A DNA stretch of 13,870 nucleotides from CAZVWJ01 sp964631325 (GTDB taxonomy: Bacteria; T1Sed10-126). A model generated the notes under the pieces. The model worked only from the letters and a program-made list of their open reading frames with translations, had not been told where the DNA came from and did no database searches. This document shows, piece by piece, positions 1 to 6,829 of the stretch; position 1 is the first letter of the stretch, and the number at the start of each line of letters is the position of its first letter. The stretch covers positions 1 to 13,870 of the forward strand of contig CAZVWJ010000061.1 in the NCBI GenBank assembly GCA_964631325.1, read 5' to 3'. The position numbers were made by a program, and so were the translations under genes.

Positions 1-263
1 GATAGAAACAGGTGATATCTTGCAGACTCAACATAGAATCGCTCAATTTAGGTAAAAGTATCTTACCAAATCAATTTTAAATCAAGCAAAACAGGACAAT
101 TTTTAGATTCTAAAAAGAGACTACAGTATTTCATAAAAACAGAAAAGCCGATAATATAAAAGATTGTGGAAAGCTGGGCGGAGGGTTGATAAACTGTTTT
201 TTAAGAGATCACGGGACGTATTTATTGGCAAATTTCAAAAAATATTGACCGGGACGGGATAAT
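1..263. other. Non-coding leader upstream of the sugar kinase gene
   Basis: This AT-rich stretch holds no convincing gene. It should contain the promoter of the + strand kinase gene. The best hexamers I can find are weak: TTGTGG at 164-169 followed 18 nt later by GATAAA at 188-193. No strong inverted repeat or riboswitch-like fold was recognised. Just before the ATG the sequence GGGACGGGATAAT gives only a poor ribosome binding site. What lies to the left of the window is unknown. Confidence 0.3.
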
Positions 264-1151
264 ATGAAGGAAATCGGCGTCATTACAAGCTGTATTATGG
301 ATTTAACCTTTGAAGTGCCCGAATTGCCGCGGCCGGGCCAGACAGTATCAACCGAGAATTTTCACACCGGCTACGGGGGGAAAGGCGCCAACCAGGCAGT
401 TGCGGCCGGGCGGACCGGCGGCGAGGTCCGGGTTATCGGTGCGGTCGGTAGTGACGATTTTGGCCGGGGAACCATAGAAAATTTTGAGGAAAACGGAATT
501 GACGCCGAGTATATCTTCCAAACTGAAGATACCGGTACCGGCCTGGCCGCAATTTACGTGAACGAGAGCGGCGAGAACGCAATCGGCGTTGCTCCGCGGG
601 CAAATCTCAGCCTGGGCCCGGAACAACTGGCAAAAATCCCCGACTCCTGGTTCGACCTGGAGATTATCGCCGGGGTCAACGAAGTCCATCCTGAGGTGTT
701 AATTACCGGATTCCGCCGGGCCCGGGAAAACGGTGGGGTAACAACGGTGTATAACGCGGCGCCGGCCAAAGAAGTGCCCGAAAAGCTCTGGGAACTGACA
801 GACATCCTCATTGTTAACGAGACCGAGGCTGAGTTTTACTGCGGACGCCTGCCCGACTGGGAACAGCCGGAACCGGCCCTGGAAGCGCTAAGCGAAAAAG
901 GGGCCGAGACAATAATCCTCACCCTCGGCAAAAGTGGTGCTGTCGTTTACACCGAGAATGAACTAACCAAAGTGCCGGGACAGGAAGTTGAGACGGTGGA
1001 CACCACCGGTGCCGGCGACGCCTTCATCGGCCGGTATTTGAGCGCCCTGGGCACCGGAAAAAATCAGCCAGAAGCGGTCCGGACAGCCAATGAATACGCC
1101 GCCCGGAGCGTCCAGGGCCCCGGCACCCAAAAATCCTTTCCTACCCTCTAA
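264..1151 (+). CDS. Ribokinase-like PfkB-family sugar kinase
   Basis: A 295-aa PfkB-family kinase, close to the usual ribokinase length of about 300 aa. Visible motifs are the sugar-binding GYGGKGANQ at residues 36-44, the NETEAE signature at 185-190, and the DTTGAGD anion-hole/catalytic motif at 246-252 with the presumed base D252. Residues matching the ribose contacts of E. coli RbsK are present: D13, G39, K40, N43, E140 and D252. The likely reaction is ATP-dependent 5-phosphorylation of D-ribose or 2-deoxy-D-ribose in the cytosol. Substrate choice cannot be read from sequence, but the DeoC and microcompartment genes nearby favour a pentose from nucleosides. It is the only + strand gene and converges on the BMC operon, so it has its own promoter. 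The N-terminal strand reads TSCIMD rather than the usual GSxNxD. ATG start, weak ribosome binding site. Confidence 0.85.
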   Translation: MKEIGVITSCIMDLTFEVPELPRPGQTVSTENFHTGYGGKGANQAVAAGRTGGEVRVIGAVGSDDFGRGTIENFEENGIDAEYIFQTEDTGTGLAAIYVNESGENAIGVAPRANLSLGPEQLAKIPDSWFDLEIIAGVNEVHPEVLITGFRRARENGGVTTVYNAAPAKEVPEKLWELTDILIVNETEAEFYCGRLPDWEQPEPALEALSEKGAETIILTLGKSGAVVYTENELTKVPGQEVETVDTTGAGDAFIGRYLSALGTGKNQPEAVRTANEYAARSVQGPGTQKSFPTL

Positions 1152-1162
1152 CCTGCCTATTG

Positions 1163-1187
1163 TAAATTATTAGTTCAGCTTAATTTA
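1163..1187. terminator. Possible AT-rich bidirectional hairpin between convergent genes
   Basis: Only 33 nt separate the stop codons of the convergent kinase and membrane-protein genes. TAAATTA (1163-1169) and TAATTTA (1181-1187) are exact reverse complements around an 11-nt loop. The stem is all A/T, there is no clean T-tract, and it overlaps the stop codon of the - strand gene. It is therefore a weak terminator candidate at best. Confidence 0.2.
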
Positions 1188-2291
1188 ATCGTCCGAGCGG
1201 AGAGCGATGAATTCGGTGAGTTGATTTTGAAATTGCAAAAGATTCAGGTTTAAATGGGCCAGGTCGGAATAAATCCCGACCATAGGTCCGGCCGCACGAG
1301 AATTGGCCAGGTCCATCTGATTCATCTTCCGGTTCAACCTGTCCACGCGCCTGTTTATTTTCGACTGAAGTTCTGATTTATCGCACTCGATTTTTTCCAG
1401 ACATTCGAGCAGGGAACTTAAATCAGTTGTAACCTGGTGAAACTGGCCGGTGATCTCCGCCGCCGTGTCGGGCGCCAGCTCGTGCTTTTTTAAATTCAAC
1501 AGTAAGTCCCAACCGTAATGGCTGATGTCGTTGATGGTATTCAGGAGACTCCGGTGAATTAGATTTTCCTGTTGACCGGCGGTATGGCCAAGAAACTGGC
1601 TTTCAGTTTCAATTTCGTCAAGATCGGAACGAAGCGCCCGGAGGGAGGCAAAGACTTCGCCAAAATTGTTCAAAAGTGAATCGTATTTTTCATCCGTGGG
1701 AGTTTCTTCGGAAATTTTTAACTCATTGTAGATATTCTCAAAGTGATCAACTAACTGCTGGCCACTGCTGACAAGGTGGAGAAAAAGCCGGTCCCGGTAA
1801 CGAAACAGCGAAGAAAGAAAATTAAAGACGGCGGCGGTGCCGACTCCGATTAATATTGTCAGGTAGCGGAGATGGACGGCCCCGGCAAAAGAAGAGCCCT
1901 TCATCATTGGAATTACGGAGAGATAGACGACGGTAAACAGGGCGATAACGGTCCCCTGCTCCAGGTTTAAGCGCAAGCAGAAGAAAATAGTTATGCCCAT
2001 GGCAAGGGCGGTGGATAAAATCGTGGGACGGGCGGCAAAATCAAACTGGAGCAACCAGACAACACCGGTAGTAACAGCAGTGGCGAGCACGGTGGCTTCC
2101 AGTTGAGTCCAGGAGTATTTTAGTCCGCGGTAAAGATTCGGCTGAAGGGTGAGGACGGCAATAAACGCACAGGAAAGGAGGCCACCGGGAGTAATTAAAT
2201 TAGCCAGGTAGAGACTGGTCAGGGTGGCCAGAAAATACTTGAGGATAACGATAGAATAGCGCCGGATATGCATGTATTGAAGGGAAGTCAT
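1185..2291 (-). CDS. FUSC/ArAE-type (aromatic acid exporter family) membrane protein
   Basis: A 368-aa protein with about six hydrophobic segments in its first 165 residues (roughly 14-32, 36-50, 65-83, 90-107, 112-128, 140-162). A helical, charged cytosolic domain follows to the C-terminus. This layout and the N-terminal sequence style fit the aromatic acid exporter / FUSC-like family. The family is linked to efflux of organic acids, but no substrate can be assigned here. It is the last gene of the - strand operon, 21 nt after the deoC-like gene, so it is probably co-transcribed. Neither the ATG used here nor the in-frame ATG at 2273 has a clear ribosome binding site, so the exact start is uncertain. 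A role in removing an acid or side product of the BMC pathway is speculation; it could also be an unrelated passenger. Confidence 0.65.
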   Translation of the reverse strand: MTSLQYMHIRRYSIVILKYFLATLTSLYLANLITPGGLLSCAFIAVLTLQPNLYRGLKYSWTQLEATVLATAVTTGVVWLLQFDFAARPTILSTALAMGITIFFCLRLNLEQGTVIALFTVVYLSVIPMMKGSSFAGAVHLRYLTILIGVGTAAVFNFLSSLFRYRDRLFLHLVSSGQQLVDHFENIYNELKISEETPTDEKYDSLLNNFGEVFASLRALRSDLDEIETESQFLGHTAGQQENLIHRSLLNTINDISHYGWDLLLNLKKHELAPDTAAEITGQFHQVTTDLSSLLECLEKIECDKSELQSKINRRVDRLNRKMNQMDLANSRAAGPMVGIYSDLAHLNLNLLQFQNQLTEFIALRSDD

Positions 2292-2312
2292 GGGCTAAAG
2301 GGAAGCTGAAAT

Positions 2313-3743
2313 TTAGTAGTCGGAATCAGAGGTTTCACCGGAAACAATGGCAACTCCGGCGCTGGCTCCGATTCGTGAGGCGCCGGCGGCAATCATATCC
2401 ACGGCTTCTTCGAAGCTGTGGACGCCGCCGCTGGCCTTGACTCCCATGTCGCCGCCAACAACCCGGCGCATCAGGGCGATATCATTCATCTTGGCGCCGC
2501 CCGGCCCGAAGCCGGTAGAAGTCTTCACAAAATCCGCCCCGGCTTCCTTACAGATCCGGGACGCTTCGGCTTTCTGGCTGTCGGAGAGCATGCCGGTTTC
2601 TAGAATTACTTTCAGTGTTCTTGATCCCGTCGCTTCCTTGACAGCAGCAACATCTTCCCGGACGTAATCGGTATCGCCTTCCTTCAGGGCCCCGATGTTC
2701 ATTACCATGTCTATTTCATCAGCGCCGTTAGCAATCGCTTCCCGGCATTCCTGAACTTTTGTTGCGGTTGTAGTCGCTCCCAGGGGGAAACCGATAACCG
2801 TGCAGACCTTAACGTCGGTGCCCTGCAGAAGATCATTGCAGAGACTGACCCAGGAGGGATTAATACAGACGGAGGCAAACCCGAATTCTGCGGCTTCCTC
2901 GCAGAGCTGAACTATCTCTTCCCGGGTAGCATCCGGATTAAGCAGAGTATGATCGATGTAGCCCCCGACCTCTTCTTTCACGTCGCGGACACCAATAGTC
3001 GTTCCCAGGCGCATTCCTTCAGCTTCCAACACTGCCCCGTATTGATCGTCGCCCCGGGCAACCTTCATCCGGGGTTCCTCTCCCGTTTCAGCTTCTTCCC
3101 GACAGACAGTTACTTCGGTTAACTCGCCCGAGCCAACCGTTGAACGCAACAGTTCGTAGGAAAGCTCGTGCAGGGGAGCAGTCTGCAGGCCCATTTCTCC
3201 GGCATTTTTTAGCTTACTCTCGTATTTTTCTTGAATGGCGGCATTCTCCGAGCTCACTCCCGTATTTTCGGGAGCAAGAACGAGCTTATCCTGGCTGAGC
3301 GCCTCGACCGCCACGCGCCCGGGAATATTGTCTCCCTCCATCTCAGTGATCTGATTCAGTGTATCCATGGAGAGCGAGGGGATGAGAATCGCGTCACAAC
3401 GAGTAATAAGGGTAAAACAGCCTTCTTCCGGGAGAGAAGATTCAAAAACTTCGGAAATATTGGGTAATTGTTTGAACCGTCGTTTCTCCTCGGCCGGCAA
3501 AGATTCGGCGAGCAAAAGTTCCAGGCTCACCCCCTGCTCGGCGAGCTGGCGGAGTTGAGTTTCCACTTCGGAAAGCTCGGCCGGACCGGGCATAATCAGC
3601 ACCAGCACCCGTTCCGGTGGGGTAGTATTAGCGCTGTCCGGACCGCCAGAAGCAAGTTCCTGGCCGGCTGAATCTGTTTCCCGGCGAGATAATTCTTTGA
3701 CAACTTCTTCGGTAATTTGAGCTACCAGCTGTTCGTCAACCAC
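2313..3743 (-). CDS. deoC: Deoxyribose-phosphate aldolase with N-terminal targeting helix and flavoprotein-like domain
   Basis: The C-terminal part (about 255-476) is a complete class I DeoC. It has D264 in DHTLL, VCTVIGFPLG at 313-322, D345 in EIDMV, the Schiff-base lysine K407 in DFVKTSTGF, and the second active-site lysine K436 in GVKASGG. It cleaves 2-deoxyribose-5-phosphate to acetaldehyde and glyceraldehyde-3-phosphate. At 476 aa it is about twice the normal length of 220-260. Residues 1-21 form a likely amphipathic helix (QLVAQITEEVVKELSRR), like a BMC encapsulation peptide, followed by a Gly/Ser/Pro-rich linker. Residues about 45-190 resemble a flavoprotein-family Rossmann-like domain, with VLVLIMPG, CDAILIPSLSMDTL and later KLVLAPEN. 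The start is GTG at 3743, chosen because AAGGAGG lies 8 nt upstream. It sits 29 nt after the nucleoside transporter gene. The DeoC call is very secure; the N-terminal domain call is moderate. Confidence 0.93.
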   Translation of the reverse strand: MVDEQLVAQITEEVVKELSRRETDSAGQELASGGPDSANTTPPERVLVLIMPGPAELSEVETQLRQLAEQGVSLELLLAESLPAEEKRRFKQLPNISEVFESSLPEEGCFTLITRCDAILIPSLSMDTLNQITEMEGDNIPGRVAVEALSQDKLVLAPENTGVSSENAAIQEKYESKLKNAGEMGLQTAPLHELSYELLRSTVGSGELTEVTVCREEAETGEEPRMKVARGDDQYGAVLEAEGMRLGTTIGVRDVKEEVGGYIDHTLLNPDATREEIVQLCEEAAEFGFASVCINPSWVSLCNDLLQGTDVKVCTVIGFPLGATTTATKVQECREAIANGADEIDMVMNIGALKEGDTDYVREDVAAVKEATGSRTLKVILETGMLSDSQKAEASRICKEAGADFVKTSTGFGPGGAKMNDIALMRRVVGGDMGVKASGGVHSFEEAVDMIAAGASRIGASAGVAIVSGETSDSDY

Positions 3744-3772
3744 TTTTAAAGCCTCCTTAAACTCTTATACAT

Positions 3773-5623
3773 TTAACCAAGTGTTACCAGATTTATTCCC
3801 ATTAACTGGGCAAAACCAAACATAACGCCGGCGACTGTCGCAGTTTGATAAGAAGCGAGTGTACCGGCGAGCATTGTTTTAAAGCCGAGTTGGGCCAGAT
3901 CTTCTTCCCGGCTGGGAGCTATGCCCCCGATTCCCCCGATTTGAATGGCGATCGAACTGAAGTTTGCAAAACCGCAGAGAGCGTAACTGAGCATAACCAC
4001 ACTTCGGGGAGAAAGTTGACTGATAGCCGCCTTAAAATTTAAGAAAGCGACAAATTCATTAATTGCCATTTTGGTGCCAATAATTTGACCAAAATTTACC
4101 AGATCCTCCCAGGGAACCCCCATTACAAAAGCAAGCAGAGAGAATATATAACCAATTATTTTTTCCAGGGTCAGATCTTTTAGAACTTCGAGAAAATCCA
4201 CCCCGGTAGCACTAATCAGACCGGCTGCAACAAGGCCCCCAATCATTGCGAAAAGAATAATCCGGCCCAGGCTATCAAGATCCGGATTGAGCCAGAATTT
4301 ATAAGAAAAGGCAAGAATAAGAACAATTGCGGCAATAAAGGCAGCAATCACCGGCGATGATTTGCTGCCGCCAATAGAATATGTAAGCAAACCAAAAACT
4401 CCGATTGTAATCAACATAGCAAGCAATGAGTTAAAAAGCAGGCTGGTATTATCTGAACAGAGTAAAAAAGAACAAATGAGGCCAACGGCTAATCCGCCCC
4501 AGAGGCCCAGTTGGCTAAAGAAAAGTGGGGTCTGGAAATAAGCAAAAACTTCCGGAAAGAGCTTATAACAGGCGAAAGGGAGCATAAAGACAAGCAGTAA
4601 TACGGCAATCCATCGACGAGAGAGTTTTTTCTGCCAGCCCCAACGGCCGATGAAGAAAATACCCAGGATACCGCCAATAACTGCCCCGGGAAGGAGCGCG
4701 GTCAGTCCGGTAGTCTCTGTAACCAGGGTATAAATTTGCATACTGATCCAGTTAATGGAAAAATTCCCCAGTTTTACCAGAGCGATAAAAGCTAACAGCA
4801 TTGCGCCCACGTTCAGGGCCAGAGTAAGACCTGTTTTAGCTCCTTTGGCGGCAGCATCTATAATATTTTCGCCTTGTGCTTCGACGTCAAGTTTAACTTC
4901 TCCGAGAGTCTTGGGTTTTTCTTTTTCGGGGTAGACCAGTTTGGACATTACGATCGCGGCGGGAGCCGACATTACACTGGCGGTAATTAAGTGGCCGGCA
5001 ATAGCCGGGAAAATATCTTTGAGCATACCCACGTAGGCTGCCATTACTCCTCCGGCAACCGTAGCAAAGCCTCCGGTCATGACAGTGGCCAGCTCGGAAT
5101 TAGTCATGGCCTTAACAAACGGCCGGATAACCAGCGGCGCCTCGGTCTGCCCGACAAATATGTTTGAACTGACTGAAAGAGTCTCTGCCCCACTTGTGCC
5201 CAGCAGTTTCATCATTATCCAGGCGATAAATTCAACAATTTTCTGCATCAAGCCTGTAAAATACATTATTCCCATAAACGAGGAAAAGAAAATGATGGTA
5301 GGAAGAACTGAAAAAGCAAAGGTTGCTCCCCGGCTAAACTGGGAATCCTCAAGAATAGTGAGGTTAGAATCAACCAGACGTCCGAAAAGGAAAGCGGCTC
5401 CCTTGTTAGAATAGCTTAATAAGCCGACAATGACATCATTCATAAAACGGAAAAATTGTTGCCCGGGTTGGGTAAGCATCACCAGCCCCCCGAGCGTTAG
5501 TTGAATTAAGAGCCCGACAATAACTGTTTTCCACATCACCTTATCTTTATCAGAAGAAAGCAACCAGGCGATAAAAGGCAGGATTACTAGACCGCCAATA
5601 CCGATAAAAAATTCTATGCTCAT
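3773..5623 (-). CDS. CNT (NupC)-family nucleoside transporter with large central insertion
   Basis: A concentrative nucleoside transporter carrying the family signatures GQTEAPL (158-164), INEFVAFL (521-528) and CGFANFSSIAIQIGGIGG (550-567). E161 and E523 match the conserved acidic residues of the nucleoside and cation sites. The likely role is Na+- or H+-driven import of nucleosides across the inner membrane. Typical bacterial members are about 400 aa; this one is 616. The excess lies between about 300 and 480, between the halves LALNVGAMLLAFIALV and IIGYIFSLLAFVMGVPWE. It adds roughly five or six hydrophobic segments, for example around 310-326, 338-352, 373-389, 398-416, 424-440 and 453-471. 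The ATG is well supported by GGGAGGT 6 nt upstream. It sits between the rpiB-like and deoC-like genes, implying that nucleosides feed the pathway. Confidence 0.9.
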   Translation of the reverse strand: MSIEFFIGIGGLVILPFIAWLLSSDKDKVMWKTVIVGLLIQLTLGGLVMLTQPGQQFFRFMNDVIVGLLSYSNKGAAFLFGRLVDSNLTILEDSQFSRGATFAFSVLPTIIFFSSFMGIMYFTGLMQKIVEFIAWIMMKLLGTSGAETLSVSSNIFVGQTEAPLVIRPFVKAMTNSELATVMTGGFATVAGGVMAAYVGMLKDIFPAIAGHLITASVMSAPAAIVMSKLVYPEKEKPKTLGEVKLDVEAQGENIIDAAAKGAKTGLTLALNVGAMLLAFIALVKLGNFSINWISMQIYTLVTETTGLTALLPGAVIGGILGIFFIGRWGWQKKLSRRWIAVLLLVFMLPFACYKLFPEVFAYFQTPLFFSQLGLWGGLAVGLICSFLLCSDNTSLLFNSLLAMLITIGVFGLLTYSIGGSKSSPVIAAFIAAIVLILAFSYKFWLNPDLDSLGRIILFAMIGGLVAAGLISATGVDFLEVLKDLTLEKIIGYIFSLLAFVMGVPWEDLVNFGQIIGTKMAINEFVAFLNFKAAISQLSPRSVVMLSYALCGFANFSSIAIQIGGIGGIAPSREEDLAQLGFKTMLAGTLASYQTATVAGVMFGFAQLMGINLVTLG

Positions 5624-5667
5624 CTCTGTACCTCCCGGTAATTTTTGTAAGCACGTCCTCTAAGAGA

Positions 5668-5682
5668 CCGGGGCAAGCCCGG
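5668..5682. other. GC-rich hairpin inside the repeat between rpiB-like and CNT genes
   Basis: CCGGG (5668-5672) and CCCGG (5678-5682) form a 5-bp stem around GCAAG. No T-tract follows on either strand, so this is more likely repeat structure, or an mRNA stabiliser or attenuator, than a simple terminator. Confidence 0.4.
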
Positions 5683-5707
5683 CAATGACAGTTCGTTAGG
5701 GACTTCT
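5678..5707. repeat. Dispersed repeat, copy A (partial)
   Basis: This 30-nt block matches 11971-12000 in 25 of 30 positions by eye. The shared core is ATGACAGTTCGTTAG followed, after two differing bases, by ACTTCT. It joins the GC-rich hairpin at 5668-5682 and reads into the 3' end of the rpiB-like gene. The last codons (AGA AGT CCC TAA on the - strand) lie inside the repeat. The other end of this copy cannot be defined from the sequence. Confidence 0.6.
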
Positions 5708-6148
5708 GTCCTTGTCGAGCATATTTATTTTATCAACCCGGCGCTGATGCCTGCCGCCGCCAAATGGAGTTTCCAACCAGATATCCACAATTTTTTTGGC
5801 CCGGTTCTCACCCATCTGTTCTGCTCCCAGCACAAGCATGTTGCTGTTGTTATGTTCACGAGCGCTGTTGGCGGTAAACTCATTTGTCGGGCAGGTAGCT
5901 CGAACCCCCGCCACTTTATTTCCCACTATTGCTGAAGCTATGCCGGTGGTATCCACCATAATACCGCGGTCAAAACTCTCACCGGCAACTCCTTCGGCAA
6001 CCAACCGGGCATAATCGGGATAATCGCAAGATTCTGTGTCATAGGTACCAAAGTCAACCACCTGGTGGGAATCATTAGAATCCAGGTAAGTTTTAATGAT
6101 TTCCTTTAATTTAAAACCCCCGTGATCTGCACCAAGAGCAATTTTCAT
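5696..6148 (-). CDS. RpiB/LacAB-family sugar-phosphate isomerase lacking the usual catalytic Cys
   Basis: A 150-aa RpiB-family protein of normal length. Motifs are ADHGGFKLKE (7-16), VDFGTY (31-36), CDYPDYA (41-47), NKVAGVRA (77-84), REHNNSNMLVLG (97-108) and GGRHQRRVDKI (131-141). The family interconverts ribose-5-phosphate and ribulose-5-phosphate or isomerises related sugar phosphates. Aligned by eye with E. coli RpiB, the CGTGVG loop reads DTTGIA at 66-71. The proton-transfer Cys65 is therefore Asp66, and the Glu used by mycobacterial RpiB is also absent (Ser72). H99 and the Asp/His near the N-terminus remain. It may use another substrate or mechanism. It starts 2 nt after the stop of the 98-aa gene with no strong ribosome binding site, suggesting translational coupling. 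Its last three residues (RSP) and stop come from a dispersed repeat. Confidence 0.85.
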   Translation of the reverse strand: MKIALGADHGGFKLKEIIKTYLDSNDSHQVVDFGTYDTESCDYPDYARLVAEGVAGESFDRGIMVDTTGIASAIVGNKVAGVRATCPTNEFTANSAREHNNSNMLVLGAEQMGENRAKKIVDIWLETPFGGGRHQRRVDKINMLDKDRSP

Positions 6149-6150
6149 TT

Positions 6151-6447
6151 TTATGTCATTTCCACACCCATTGTTTCAGCCTGCTCCCGGGCAGCGGCGG
6201 TAACAATAGTTCCCGGAGGGACACAAAGCTCATTTTTTTCCGAGCCGTCAGTAAAATCCTCTAATTTTTCAGCCGTCAATACCTGGCCAAAATTCAGGTC
6301 CGCTGATTCATCTGAACCTGTTTTGTTTTCTATCGAATTTTTCGGCCGGTTTTGTTTATCAGTAGAAGCCGGTTCAACCAGCATTCCCCGGGAGTCAAGA
6401 ACCCGAAGAACTGTCTGAACCACCTGAGCTATCTCCTGTTTTTCCAT
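6151..6447 (-). CDS. 98-aa BMC-associated protein with encapsulation-peptide-like N-terminus
   Basis: No enzymatic family is recognised. Residues 5-20 (EIAQVVQTVLRVLDSR) form a likely amphipathic helix like the targeting peptides of BMC cargo. A polar, low-complexity linker covers about 26-50. The C-terminal half has GQVLTAEKL (54-62) and VPPGTIVTAAAREQA (76-90) followed by MGVEM. This GxVLTxxxL then PPGxIVTxxAREQAxxxGV pattern resembles short domains that I recall ahead of several BMC enzymes, including RpiB-like and EutT-like proteins. The stop is 2 nt before the rpiB-like ATG in another frame, so it may be a split-off targeting and linker domain that partners RpiB. Its start overlaps the end of the two-TM gene by 53 nt. 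The ATG at 6447 is preferred because it preserves the helix and follows GGAG. Confidence 0.7.
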   Translation of the reverse strand: MEKQEIAQVVQTVLRVLDSRGMLVEPASTDKQNRPKNSIENKTGSDESADLNFGQVLTAEKLEDFTDGSEKNELCVPPGTIVTAAAREQAETMGVEMT

Positions 6448-6829
6448 TTGACTCGGGGATCTCCATTTTACTTGTTTTATTTTCCTGTTTAAAATTACGA
6501 ATTGTAACCAGCAACCAGCCCATTAGAGGGACAATAAGCAAACAGACAATTACCACTGTGGCCCAGACCGACTGTTTCCAGCTCAACCAGCCGCCAAGAA
6601 AGATACCGGCAGCAAACAGGGTAATACCAAGAATGAGCTGAAGAACAAGTAACAGGCGTCGATAATGCCAGCGGCTGCGTGTACTGGCAGCCATTTTGTC
6701 CAGTACTTTTTGCCGGTAATCCGAATCGTTTTTTAAACGTTCCCGGTCGTAATTTTGTTTAAGACCGGAATTACTAAGATCAAACAATGCGGAAGTAATC
6801 AACCAGTGCGCAGCGTCTTCGCCGAACAA
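6395..6829 (-). CDS. Small two-TM protein of unknown function inside the BMC operon
   Basis: I do not recognise this family. The 144-aa reading frame has a polar, charged N-terminal region, two strong hydrophobic segments (about 58-82 and 88-110), and a Ser/Gly-rich polar tail (GDSSGGSDSSSGS). The most upstream start is a TTG at 6829 that overlaps the aldehyde dehydrogenase gene by 50 nt. Alternatives are a TTG at 6787, overlapping only the stop region, and an ATG at 6694. None has a good ribosome binding site, so the start is unresolved. Its 3' end overlaps the 98-aa gene by 53 nt. The hydrophobic pattern, and the lack of room for any other gene between ALDH and the 98-aa gene, support real coding. 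A membrane anchor or small transporter accessory is possible; no function can be assigned. Confidence 0.6.
   Translation of the reverse strand: MFGEDAAHWLITSALFDLSNSGLKQNYDRERLKNDSDYRQKVLDKMAASTRSRWHYRRLLLVLQLILGITLFAAGIFLGGWLSWKQSVWATVVIVCLLIVPLMGWLLVTIRNFKQENKTSKMEIPESNGKTGDSSGGSDSSSGS

Noticed and set aside
245..263. TTGACC and GATAAT just before the kinase gene as a promoter
   Set aside because: The spacing is only 7 nt and the -10 would abut the start codon, so it cannot be a standard promoter.
5079..5414. A 111-codon + strand frame inside the nucleoside transporter gene
   Set aside because: It is antisense to conserved CNT motifs and has no ribosome binding site.
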